Position numbers and translations under genes: made by a program
The notes under the pieces: model-generated
What the model was told of the DNA's origin: nothing
What the model saw: only the letters and a program-made list of their open reading frames with translations
Databases searched by the model: none
In this document: positions 1 to 6,096 of the stretch, in pieces
Layout: each line of letters opens with the position of its first letter
How positions within the stretch are numbered: the first letter of the stretch is position 1
Source of the DNA: Patescibacteria group bacterium
GTDB taxonomy: Bacteria > Patescibacteriota > Minisyncoccia > Portnoybacterales > UBA2143
Length of the DNA stretch: 11,027 nucleotides
Reading direction: 5' to 3'
NCBI GenBank assembly: GCA_018829245.1
Contig: JAHJUH010000013.1
Coordinates: forward strand, 1-11,027

Positions 1-5
1 AATCC

Positions 6-35
6 TTGACTTAAATATTTTTTTAATGTTAATAT
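6..35 (+). promoter_or_regulatory. Sigma70-type promoter for the rightward gene cluster
   Basis: TTGACT (6-11) is five of six to the -35 consensus. It is followed after 18 bases by TAATAT (30-35), four of six to the -10 consensus. Transcription would begin near 41-43, only a few bases before the ATG at 46, and no Shine-Dalgarno sequence lies upstream of that ATG. The first gene is therefore probably translated from a leaderless or nearly leaderless mRNA. The call rests on motif and spacing only. Confidence 0.55.
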
Positions 36-45
36 ATAGTCATAT

Positions 46-390
46 ATGAGATTTATTGTTCAAATTATAACCAATGGCTTGGCTATTTTTTTAGCTGATT
101 ACTTAGTGCCAGGCTTTGTTTTCCAGGGTGATATTATAACCCTATTTATTGCTGGACTATTATTAGGATTAATTAATTTTTTCATCAGACCTATCTTAAA
201 ATTAATTTCTGCTCCTTTAATTGTTATAACCTTAGGACTATTTTTAATAATTATTAATATAGCCCTATTATGGCTTTTAGAATATTTTGTTCCAGAATTA
301 ACTATTACTGGTTTCTGGGCATATTTCTGGGGTGTATTTATTATTAGCGCAGTTAATATGTTTTTTGGAACCAGAAAGAAAAAAGATTAA
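46..390 (+). CDS. Phage holin family IV-like small membrane protein (four transmembrane helices)
   Basis: This 114-residue protein is almost entirely hydrophobic, with four predicted membrane helices at about residues 3-22, 29-48, 55-80 and 88-108 and a basic C-terminal tail (RKKKD). The segment INFFIRPILKLISAPL followed by ITLGLFLIIIN (about 43-71) matches the conserved core of the family named 'Mycobacterial 4 TMS phage holin, superfamily IV' (Phage_holin_4_2). Despite the name, that family is widespread on bacterial chromosomes and its role is unknown. There is no phage context here. The gene is the first of the rightward cluster, and secG begins 4 bases after its stop. The start ATG lies about 10 bases after the -10 box with no visible ribosome binding site, which suggests leaderless translation. 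The family call is good; the physiological role is not known. Confidence 0.85.
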   Translation: MRFIVQIITNGLAIFLADYLVPGFVFQGDIITLFIAGLLLGLINFFIRPILKLISAPLIVITLGLFLIIINIALLWLLEYFVPELTITGFWAYFWGVFIISAVNMFFGTRKKKD

Positions 391-394
391 AACA

Positions 395-616
395 ATGCAA
401 TCTGCTTTAACTATTTTTCAAATTATTATTTCTATAGGTTTAATTACTACTATTCTCCTTCAACAAAGAGGAGCTGGTACTTCTGGTCTTTTTGGCGGTG
501 GCGGCGGCAGTGGCAGCTATCACACTAAAAGAGGTCTTGAAAAAGTCCTTTTTATCAGCAGTATTGTTCTAGCAACCCTATTTATCATCACTGCCTTTCT
601 TAGTCTTATAATATAA
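395..616 (+). CDS. secG: Preprotein translocase subunit SecG
   Basis: This 73-residue protein is the small accessory subunit of the SecYEG channel, which assists protein export across the cytoplasmic membrane. It has two membrane helices (about residues 3-21 and 50-71) separated by a glycine-rich cytoplasmic loop. The hallmark SecG features are visible: LLQQRGAGTSGLFGGGGGSG after helix 1, then a short basic stretch (KRGLEK) before helix 2. The length is normal for the family. The ATG at 395 was chosen because it is 4 bases after the upstream stop and gives a standard SecG N-terminus. An in-frame upstream start at 332 would add 21 residues that merely read the end of the preceding gene in another frame. 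No clear Shine-Dalgarno is present, so translation is probably coupled to the upstream gene. Confidence 0.93.
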   Translation: MQSALTIFQIIISIGLITTILLQQRGAGTSGLFGGGGGSGSYHTKRGLEKVLFISSIVLATLFIITAFLSLII

Positions 617-662
617 GAAACAGAACAATTCTAATATCTTTAGATATTGATTTTTAATTATT

Positions 663-2432
663 ATTCCTACTAAAATAAAAAACTTAATATATCGTCTTAA
701 ACAAATCAAGCTTTCAAAGCTGCCTATTCCTGGAGGCAAAAAGCCAACTTGGCAGCAAACAAAGCAATTTTTTAAAATTCTGCCTTTTCGCGAACGCTGG
801 CTGATTCGTATTTTAATTTCAGTTATTCTAATTTCCTTCTCAATTCTTCTTTTTGGCGTTTATTCTAATAAAACAGAAATTATTCCACAAATAGGCGGAA
901 GCTATAAAGAAGGAATTTTAGGCCAGCCTAGATTCATCAACCCTGTTTTATCTCAAACCAACGATGCTGATAGGGATTTAGTCCAATTAATCTATTCTAG
1001 TTTGTTTAAATATGATGGACAAGGCAATCTTATTCCTGACCTAGCTGAAGAATATACAATTAGCGAAGATGGCTTAAATTATGATATTACTCTAAAAAGA
1101 AATATTTTCTGGCATGATGGAGAACCTTTAACAGTCAGTGATATTATTTTCACTATTAAAACTATTCAAGATTCTGAATACAAAAGCCCCTTAAAAGATA
1201 CTTGGCAAGGAGTAGAAATAGAAAAGATTGATGAATTTACTCTTCGTTTTAAATTAAATAATACTTATGCTCCTTTTCTACATAATCTAACAGTTAGCAT
1301 TTTACCAAGACATCTTTGGTTTGGTATTTCAGCCTCAAATTTTGTCTTAGCTCAATACAATCTTAGTCCAATTGGCTCTGGACCATATAAATTCAAAGAA
1401 TTCAGTAAAGATGATAATGGAAAGATTGAATCAATGGAATTAGTTAAAAATGAAAAATTCTACTTACCAGGCCCATATATTGAGAAAATAACTTTAAGAT
1501 TCTATAATACTCAATCAGATTTAATCAATGCCTATCAAAAAAGAAAAATTGACGGATTAAGCTTTCTTTCAACAGCTAATCAATCTAAATTAAGAAATGA
1601 TCTTAATGTTAATAAAATTAATCTGCCAATCTATTATGCTGTCTTTTTCAACCAAACTGAAAGCAAGGCCCTATCTGATAAGATTGTCAGAAATGCTCTA
1701 GCTTATGCCACTAACAAAGAAGAAATTATTAACCAAGTTTTACAAGGACAAGGCACTCCGGTTAATTCCCCTCTTTTAGCTGGATGGCTAGGTTATGATA
1801 CTGAAACAAAAATATATGATTTTGCATTAGAGCATGCTCAAAACATATTAGAACAAGCTGATTGGAAAGATTTAGATAGTGATGGAATTAGAGAAAAAAC
1901 AATAAATAATGAAGAAGTTAAATTAGAAATTACTCTTTTAACCACTGATTGGCCAGAATTAAAACAAACAGCCCAATTACTTCAAGAACAATGGCAAAAA
2001 ATTGGCATGAAAGTCAATTTGGAAATAGTTGATGCAACTACTGTTCAGCAAGAATATATTCGGACTAGACAATACCAAGCTCTGCTTTTTGGAGAAGTGC
2101 TTAATACTGATCCTGATCCTTTTGCTTTTTGGCATTCTTCACAAAAAAAAGACCCTGGCTTAAACTTAGCCCTTTATAATAATAAGAAAGTAGACACTCT
2201 TTTAGAAGAAGCCCGCCAATCAATGAATCAAGAAATCAGAATTCAAAAATACATTGAATTTCAAAAGCTATTAATTGAAGATATGCCAGTTATCTTTTTA
2301 CACAGCCCTCCATATCTTTATCCAGTTAAAAAAGAAATAAAAGGAATTAATATAAAAAAATTAGCGCAACCTTCTCAAAGATTTTCCCAAATAGAAAGCT
2401 GGTTTATTAAAACCAATCGAGTTTGGAAATAA
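663..2432 (+). CDS. Peptide ABC transporter substrate-binding protein (family 5), membrane-anchored; start codon unclear
   Basis: This is a solute-binding protein of the DppA/OppA type (SBP_bac_5), which captures peptides or similar solutes outside the cell for an ABC importer. No permease or ATPase gene is visible here. The reading frame is open from 651 (TGA at 648-650) and contains no ATG, GTG or TTG until TTG 1002. A start at 1002 would cut away the basic N-terminus, a membrane helix (about residues 46-66 from 663) and the conserved GGSYKEGILGQPRFINPVL segment at the mature domain's beginning. ATT 663 is taken as a provisional start (589 residues); ATT 657/660, ATA 675 and CTG 720 are alternatives. 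Family signatures include WHDGEPLTVSDIIFTIK and the DLDSDGIREK loop. There is no lipobox cysteine, so the N-terminal helix is the likely anchor. The stop is 4 bases before the next gene. The family call is strong; the start is weak. Confidence 0.85.
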   Translation: MPTKIKNLIYRLKQIKLSKLPIPGGKKPTWQQTKQFFKILPFRERWLIRILISVILISFSILLFGVYSNKTEIIPQIGGSYKEGILGQPRFINPVLSQTNDADRDLVQLIYSSLFKYDGQGNLIPDLAEEYTISEDGLNYDITLKRNIFWHDGEPLTVSDIIFTIKTIQDSEYKSPLKDTWQGVEIEKIDEFTLRFKLNNTYAPFLHNLTVSILPRHLWFGISASNFVLAQYNLSPIGSGPYKFKEFSKDDNGKIESMELVKNEKFYLPGPYIEKITLRFYNTQSDLINAYQKRKIDGLSFLSTANQSKLRNDLNVNKINLPIYYAVFFNQTESKALSDKIVRNALAYATNKEEIINQVLQGQGTPVNSPLLAGWLGYDTETKIYDFALEHAQNILEQADWKDLDSDGIREKTINNEEVKLEITLLTTDWPELKQTAQLLQEQWQKIGMKVNLEIVDATTVQQEYIRTRQYQALLFGEVLNTDPDPFAFWHSSQKKDPGLNLALYNNKKVDTLLEEARQSMNQEIRIQKYIEFQKLLIEDMPVIFLHSPPYLYPVKKEIKGINIKKLAQPSQRFSQIESWFIKTNRVWK

Positions 2433-2436
2433 TATT

Positions 2437-3150
2437 ATGAAATTTAAAAAACTTGAACCAAGCATCCGTTACTTAGCTGAAATGAAAGAATTGCTTTTTG
2501 ATCAAGAATGGGCTAAAACCTCTCCTGATTTAAAACTTTACTATATGTATCGTGATTTATCTGATAACAAAGAAGAAAGAGATTTAATTCACAAACATAA
2601 TCTAAGATATGATATTACTATTATCCCCTTTATTATGCTCGGCCAAGAATTCAATAAAACAGCTGGCCATGACCATCCTTTAACTCCTAAAGGAAATATG
2701 ACCTTTCCAGAAATTTATCAAGTTTTACACGGAGAAGCTGTTTTCCTGCTTCAAGATTCAGAAGGAGACAGTATTATAGATATTTATACAATCAAAGCTA
2801 ATAAAGAAGATAAAGTAGTTATCCCGCCTAATTATGAACATATAATAATCAATACTTCAGGAAAAGAACTGCAAACAGCTAATTGGATTTGCAACAACTT
2901 TGGATCTAATATTTACAAGCCATTTAGACAAAAACACGGTTTCTGCTATTATGCCCTAAGAAGCGATACTGGAGAAATAAATTGGGTTAAAAACAAAAAC
3001 TATAACATAATCCCTAATTTAAAATTTATAGAGCCAAATCTCTGGCTAGATAAATTTAATATAGATAAAAATAAACCAATGTATCATTTGGTTAATGATT
3101 TAGAAAAACTGGACTTTCTAAAAAACCCAGAGAAATACAATTGGAAATAA
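2437..3150 (+). CDS. Cupin-type glucose-6-phosphate isomerase
   Basis: The 237-residue protein matches the metal-dependent cupin isomerase family (GPI, best known from Thermococcales archaea and some bacteria), which interconverts glucose 6-phosphate and fructose 6-phosphate. It is unrelated to the usual SIS-fold enzyme. Visible in sequence: KTAGHDHP (74-81), PEIYQVLHGEAVFLLQ (91-106), VVIPPNYEHIIINT (127-140) and YKPFRQKHGFCYYAL (160-174). The expected metal ligands are all present as His78, His80, Glu92 and His135. The protein is somewhat longer than the archaeal enzymes (about 190 residues), with an N-terminal helical extension and a C-terminal tail. It starts 4 bases after the preceding stop, with only a weak GGAAA upstream. 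With the aldolase on the other arm it gives two glycolytic enzymes in this window. I infer activity from ligand conservation; substrate specificity is not proven. Confidence 0.82.
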   Translation: MKFKKLEPSIRYLAEMKELLFDQEWAKTSPDLKLYYMYRDLSDNKEERDLIHKHNLRYDITIIPFIMLGQEFNKTAGHDHPLTPKGNMTFPEIYQVLHGEAVFLLQDSEGDSIIDIYTIKANKEDKVVIPPNYEHIIINTSGKELQTANWICNNFGSNIYKPFRQKHGFCYYALRSDTGEINWVKNKNYNIIPNLKFIEPNLWLDKFNIDKNKPMYHLVNDLEKLDFLKNPEKYNWK

Positions 3151-3174
3151 AAGAAATACTTAAAATAAAAAAAT

Positions 3175-4890
3175 ATGATAAAAACACAAAAAACTGGTGC
3201 AAAAACACCTAGTTTAAGAATTATTCCATTAGGTGGTTTAGGTGAAATCGGCCGTAATATGATGGTTTTTGAATATGATAATCCTGCCTCGCCGGCAGGC
3301 GGGGATATCATTATCGTTGATATGGGCTTACAATTCCCTGATGAAGATATGCCTGGAATTGACTATATCATCCCTAATACTGCCTATTTTAAAGACAAAA
3401 AAGAAAATATTAAAGGGATCATTATTACTCATGGTCATTATGACCATATTGGAGCTATCCCTCATTCAATGGGACGCTTGGGCAACCCGCCTATTTACAC
3501 AACAGCGCTTACCAAAGGGATTATCATGCGCCGACAAGATGATTTCCCTAGAGCGCCTAAATTAAATATTCATGAAATTAAAAAGACTGATAAAATCAAA
3601 TTAGGATGTTTTAATATTGAATTTTTTCATGTTAATCATAATATTCCTGATGGAGTTGGATTAGTTATTGATACTCCAGTAGGAAGAATTGTCCATACAG
3701 GCGACTTTAAATTTGATCACAGCCCCATTGGCGATGAACCAGCAGATATTTCCCGCATATCTGGAATAGCCAATGTAAATGTTTTAGCTTTAATGTCTGA
3801 TAGCACTAGCGCTGAAAAACCAGGCCATTCTGTCTCTGAAAAGGATATTCAAGATAATCTAGAATTAATTTTTAAAGAAGTTCCTGGACGCATTATTGTT
3901 GCTACTTTTGCTTCTCTAATCAGCCGTATTCAAGAAGTAATCAATTTAGCTGAAAAATATGATCGCAAAGTAGCTATTGAAGGATATAGCATGAAAATGA
4001 ATGTAGAAATTACAAAAAAACTAAATTACCTTAAAGTAAAAAAAGGAACTTTAATTAAAGCAAATAAGATAGATGATTATCCAGCCAATAAGATAGTGGT
4101 GCTATGCACTGGCGCTCAAGGCGAAGATAATGCTGTTTTAATGAGAGTTGTCAATAAAGAACACAGATATATTAAAATACAAAAAGGAGATGCAATTGTT
4201 TTTTCATCTTCAGTTGTTCCAGGCAATGAAAGATCTGTTCAGAGCTTAAAAGATAATCTCTGGAGACAAGGTGCAAGGGTTTACCATTATCAAATGATGG
4301 ATATTCATACTGGCGGACACGCGCAAGAAGAAGACCTTAAATTAATGATTAATTTAATAAAGCCTAAATTCTTTATTCCTATTCACGGCAGCTACTACAT
4401 GCTTAAATTACACGGTGAAATTGCTGAAAGTGTTGGCATTGATCCAAAAAACATCATGGTTGCTGGCAATGGCAATGTAATTCTACTTAATAAAGATTCA
4501 ATTGATTTAAGCAAAGAAACAGTTCCAGCCAGCTATGTTATGGTAGATGGATTAGGCGTTGGAGATGTTGGCCAAATTGTGCTAAGGGATAGACAAGAGA
4601 TGGCCAAAGATGGTATGTTTGTTATTATCGCCTTAGTTGATAGTAAAACAGGCAAAGTTAAAGGAGAACCAGATATTATCTCAAGAGGCTTTGTTTATCT
4701 AAGAGAATCAAAAGAATTACTTGACCAAACCAGAAAAAAAGTTAAAGAAATCATTTCTCAAGCATCATCATCTGAATACACAACAAATTGGAACAATACT
4801 AAAGACAATATACGTGACAAAGTTGGACAATTCCTATATACTAAAACACAAAGACGGCCAATGGTTTTATCAGTTATAATAAAAACTTAG
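3175..4890 (+). CDS. rnj: Ribonuclease J (metallo-beta-lactamase/beta-CASP nuclease)
   Basis: RNase J is a cytoplasmic 5'-3' exonuclease and endonuclease for mRNA decay and rRNA maturation. The 571-residue length is typical. Domains in order: metallo-beta-lactamase, with IPLGGLGEIGRNM (17-29) and the metal motif HGHYDH (86-91), then HTGDFKFD (174-181); beta-CASP, about 210-365, with MSDSTSAEKPGHS (207-219); return to the lactamase core with HTGGHA (378-383) and PIHGSYYML (402-410); and the C-terminal RNase J domain, about 450-571. All catalytic motifs are intact. Oddity: residues about 36-43 (NPASPAGG), between VFEYD and DIIIVDMG, are encoded by a GC-rich palindrome and look like an in-frame insertion in a surface turn. 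The start ATG is 24 bases after the previous gene, with no Shine-Dalgarno. Other names for the family are RnjA and RnjB; one copy is seen here. Confidence 0.95.
   Translation: MIKTQKTGAKTPSLRIIPLGGLGEIGRNMMVFEYDNPASPAGGDIIIVDMGLQFPDEDMPGIDYIIPNTAYFKDKKENIKGIIITHGHYDHIGAIPHSMGRLGNPPIYTTALTKGIIMRRQDDFPRAPKLNIHEIKKTDKIKLGCFNIEFFHVNHNIPDGVGLVIDTPVGRIVHTGDFKFDHSPIGDEPADISRISGIANVNVLALMSDSTSAEKPGHSVSEKDIQDNLELIFKEVPGRIIVATFASLISRIQEVINLAEKYDRKVAIEGYSMKMNVEITKKLNYLKVKKGTLIKANKIDDYPANKIVVLCTGAQGEDNAVLMRVVNKEHRYIKIQKGDAIVFSSSVVPGNERSVQSLKDNLWRQGARVYHYQMMDIHTGGHAQEEDLKLMINLIKPKFFIPIHGSYYMLKLHGEIAESVGIDPKNIMVAGNGNVILLNKDSIDLSKETVPASYVMVDGLGVGDVGQIVLRDRQEMAKDGMFVIIALVDSKTGKVKGEPDIISRGFVYLRESKELLDQTRKKVKEIISQASSSEYTTNWNNTKDNIRDKVGQFLYTKTQRRPMVLSVIIKT
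3283..3304. repeat. GC-rich palindromic element inside the RNase J gene
   Basis: A 22-base run that is almost all G and C sits in an AT-rich gene. CCTGCC (3283-3288) pairs with GGCAGG (3294-3299) across a five-base loop, followed by CGGGG. It is read in frame and gives the residues PASPAGG. The hairpin, the base composition and the placement in a loop of the protein indicate a short palindromic repeat that inserted without breaking the frame. From memory, similar runs recur in Parcubacteria genomes. Within this window only the GC-rich palindrome at 4896-4929 resembles it. Confidence 0.6.
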
Positions 4891-4895
4891 CAAAT

Positions 4896-4929
4896 CCCCG
4901 CCGGGCGGGGTAAACCCCGTTCGGCGGAG
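4896..4929. repeat. GC-rich nested palindrome after the RNase J gene
   Basis: Starting 5 bases after the RNase J stop there is a 34-base symmetric element. CCCCGCC (4896-4902) can pair with its neighbour GGCGGGG (4904-4910) or, with one mismatch, with GGCGGAG (4923-4929). CGGGG (4906-4910) can pair with CCCCG (4915-4919). It is far richer in G+C than its surroundings. It may form a mRNA 3'-end hairpin for RNase J, but it lacks a T-tract, so I call it a REP-like repeat rather than a terminator. Confidence 0.65.
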
Positions 4930-5006
4930 TAAACTTTAAAAATTAAATATTGGAACGGAGGGAAAGGTCGAAATCAAATAAAAAAATCAGGATAAAAGAA
5001 AAAATC

Positions 5007-5642
5007 ATGAATAATCAAAACCCAGGAAACCCAAAGCCTAGCGGTCCACAATTCGGATTAGATAATGAGAAAGATTGGAGCAAAGTAACAAAAGGATGGA
5101 TTAATAAATACGGCAGTTCTATCATTCTCCCAATTATTGCCCTTCTTATTCTAGCTGGAGGCATTTATCTATATTCTAATCAAAAAGGACAAAAAGCAAT
5201 TCTTACTCTGGACAAAGATTTAAACCAAGAAAAAACAGCTAATCTTAATCAAGAAGAACAAATTGATGATATTAAAGGATTAATCGAATTAACTGAAAAC
5301 AATAATCAAAATAATGAAACTGTTATTCAAGAAATCATTCCAGAATCTAGAAAAGAAACCGGTATGATTATAGAAAAAGCAAACTTAGGAGAAGGAATAA
5401 CTCATTTGGCTAGAAAAGCTCTTAAAAACTATCTTCAAGATAATCCTCAAGAATTAACCAATGAACATAAAATCTATATTGAAGACTATCTTAAAGATAA
5501 AACAGGATCAAATCCCTTAGAAATTGGCGAAGAGGTTTCTTTTTCAGAAGATTTAATAAAAGAAGCCATAGACGCTTCTTTACAACTAACACCAAACCAA
5601 CTAAAGAACCTTGAACAATATAGCGCATTAGTTGCTTGGTAA
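5007..5642 (+). CDS. Single-pass membrane protein of unknown function
   Basis: I cannot assign a function. The 211-residue protein has a Pro/Asn/Gly-rich N-terminus (1-30), one strong membrane helix (about 38-56), then an Asn/Gln/Glu-rich linker (57-125) and a compact, conserved-looking C-terminal region. Recognisable pieces there are LGEGITHLARKALKNYLQDN (127-146) and EIGEEVSFSEDLIKEAIDAS (172-191). This region resembles, from memory, an unnamed module that follows a membrane helix in other Parcubacteria proteins; the 'LxxGEEVSFS' phrase recalls LysM-type repeats, but a LysM assignment is not secure. The topology is probably N-in, C-out. The ATG at 5007 is preferred, with AGGA at 4989-4992. 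An in-frame TTG at 4950 would add 19 highly basic residues derived from repeat-like sequence. It is the last gene of the rightward arm, followed by a strong terminator. Confidence 0.75.
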   Translation: MNNQNPGNPKPSGPQFGLDNEKDWSKVTKGWINKYGSSIILPIIALLILAGGIYLYSNQKGQKAILTLDKDLNQEKTANLNQEEQIDDIKGLIELTENNNQNNETVIQEIIPESRKETGMIIEKANLGEGITHLARKALKNYLQDNPQELTNEHKIYIEDYLKDKTGSNPLEIGEEVSFSEDLIKEAIDASLQLTPNQLKNLEQYSALVAW

Positions 5643-5688
5643 TATGTAAAATAATTAGTTCTTTATTTATAAATTATATTTTAAAAAT

Positions 5689-5716
5689 CATAAAAGCCCC
5701 GAAAGGGGCTTTTATG
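5689..5716. terminator. Bidirectional intrinsic terminator
   Basis: There is a perfect 12-bp stem, CATAAAAGCCCC (5689-5700) with GGGGCTTTTATG (5705-5716), closed by a GAAA tetraloop on the plus strand (TTTC on the minus). On the minus strand it is followed by AUUUUU. On the plus strand the stem ends in its own CUUUU. It can end the rightward gene cluster from the left and the leftward small RNA from the right. Confidence 0.88.
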
Positions 5717-5793
5717 TATTATAGTTTTAAAGTAATTCATTTTTCTACAAAAGCAGAAAAACGAATTAACATTTCTTAAAACTAATAATTGAG

Positions 5794-5874
5794 TCAGACC
5801 CAATTAAAGATAGAAAGAAATGCTTCTGCTGTTAATACAACTAACAAACAGAAGAGTGAGAATTCTTTGAGCAT
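5794..5874 (-). CDS. Possible 26-residue hydrophobic micro-protein inside sRNA-1
   Basis: An ATG-to-TGA frame of 26 codons lies within the structured RNA. After MLKEFS comes a hydrophobic stretch (LFCLLVVLTAEAFLSIF) ending NWV, the profile of a single membrane helix and similar in size to type I toxin peptides. The ATG overlaps the loop and first base of the GAGC/GCTC hairpin and is held inside the 10-bp enclosing stem, so translation would be limited by structure. No Shine-Dalgarno precedes it. A chance hydrophobic frame in AT-rich DNA is quite possible, so confidence is low. Confidence 0.25.
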   Translation of the reverse strand: MLKEFSLFCLLVVLTAEAFLSIFNWV

Positions 5875-5967
5875 AAAGCTCGTTTCAATAGGAGGGTATT
5901 GAAACCCCAAAGGGTAGGAATTCTCACACCTCTACTTACTAATATATTCTTATTGTTAATTATTTGT

Positions 5968-5996
5968 ATTATATCATACCATGTTTATTTTGTCAA
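5968..5996 (-). promoter_or_regulatory. Consensus sigma70-type promoter driving sRNA-1
   Basis: Read on the minus strand, TTGACA (5996-5991) and TATAAT (5973-5968) are both perfect consensus hexamers separated by the optimal 17 bases. TGA just before the -10 gives an extended -10 (TGnTATAAT). The start is expected near the A at 5961. It is the best promoter in the window and lies just past the sRNA-2 terminator, facing no conventional gene. Confidence 0.9.
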
Positions 5997-6011
5997 GAGT
6001 TTTAAATAAAA

Positions 6012-6037
6012 AAGCCATGAGTTTTTACCCATGGCTT
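6012..6037 (-). terminator. Intrinsic terminator of sRNA-2
   Basis: On the minus strand AAGCCATG (6037-6030) pairs perfectly with CATGGCTT (6019-6012) around a 10-base loop. The stem runs directly into a T-run (TTTTTT including the stem end, then ATTT). This is the expected shape of a Rho-independent terminator for leftward transcription. The plus strand also has ATTTTT after the stem, so weak termination in that direction is possible. Confidence 0.8.
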
Positions 6038-6049
6038 ATTTTTAGGAGC

Positions 6050-6075
6050 GCGACGCTGACCCAATTCAGCGTCGC
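6050..6075 (-). other. Perfect 10-bp hairpin in sRNA-2
   Basis: GCGACGCTGA (6050-6059) and TCAGCGTCGC (6066-6075) form a GC-rich stem with a six-base loop. It is the most stable element of sRNA-2, lies just 3' of the anti-SD-like stretch, and probably insulates that stretch from the terminator. On the minus strand it is followed by GCTCC then AAAAA, not a U-run, so it is not the terminator of the leftward RNA. Confidence 0.7.
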
Positions 6076-6096
6076 TATTTTAAAAGGAGGTGGAAG

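Larger units (their letters stand above)
5689..5961 (-). ncRNA. Candidate structured small RNA (sRNA-1), about 270 nt
   Basis: A perfect promoter (5968-5996) places the 5' end near 5961, and the hairpin at 5689-5716 ends the transcript. In between, the minus strand folds densely. A perfect 10-bp stem (5918-5927 with 5856-5865) encloses three hairpins: CCC/GGG (5906-5914), a 9-bp stem with loop CCCUCC (5882-5905), and GAGC/GCUC (5869-5881). Next come a hairpin at 5824-5853, a 7-bp hairpin at 5787-5805, and a long stem pairing 5753-5768 with 5733-5748 inside 5776-5784/5722-5730. Three of these base pairs are G-U and would be A-C mismatches on the plus strand, so the minus strand is the transcribed one. 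I see no match to tmRNA, RNase P RNA, SRP RNA or 6S RNA. The function is unknown; the C-rich loop could contact Shine-Dalgarno sequences. Confidence 0.72.

Noticed and set aside
332..394. Upstream in-frame start for secG at 332
   Set aside because: The 21 extra residues only read the previous gene in another frame; ATG 395 gives a standard SecG.
633..658. Hairpin AATATC/GATATT followed by a T-rich run after secG, as a terminator
   Set aside because: The stem is only 6 bp and almost all A-T; too weak to call, and the cluster appears to continue.
1002..1004. TTG 1002 as the start of the substrate-binding protein
   Set aside because: It removes the anchor and conserved mature N-terminus that the upstream open frame clearly encodes.
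3084..3311. Minus-strand open frame across the isomerase/RNase J junction
   Set aside because: Shadow of two well-supported plus-strand genes.
3269..3565. Second plus-strand open frame inside RNase J
   Set aside because: Different frame within an intact, motif-complete RNase J; no family resemblance.
4950..5006. TTG 4950 start for the membrane protein
   Set aside because: The added 19 residues come from repeat-like purine-rich sequence; ATG 5007 is more plausible.
5856..5927. Cloverleaf-like fold read as a tRNA
   Set aside because: No T-arm consensus, wrong arm sizes, no anticodon loop pattern and no CCA-type end.
5689..5961. sRNA-1 as tmRNA, RNase P RNA, SRP RNA or 6S RNA
   Set aside because: Conserved landmarks of these RNAs are not visible, and the overall fold differs.
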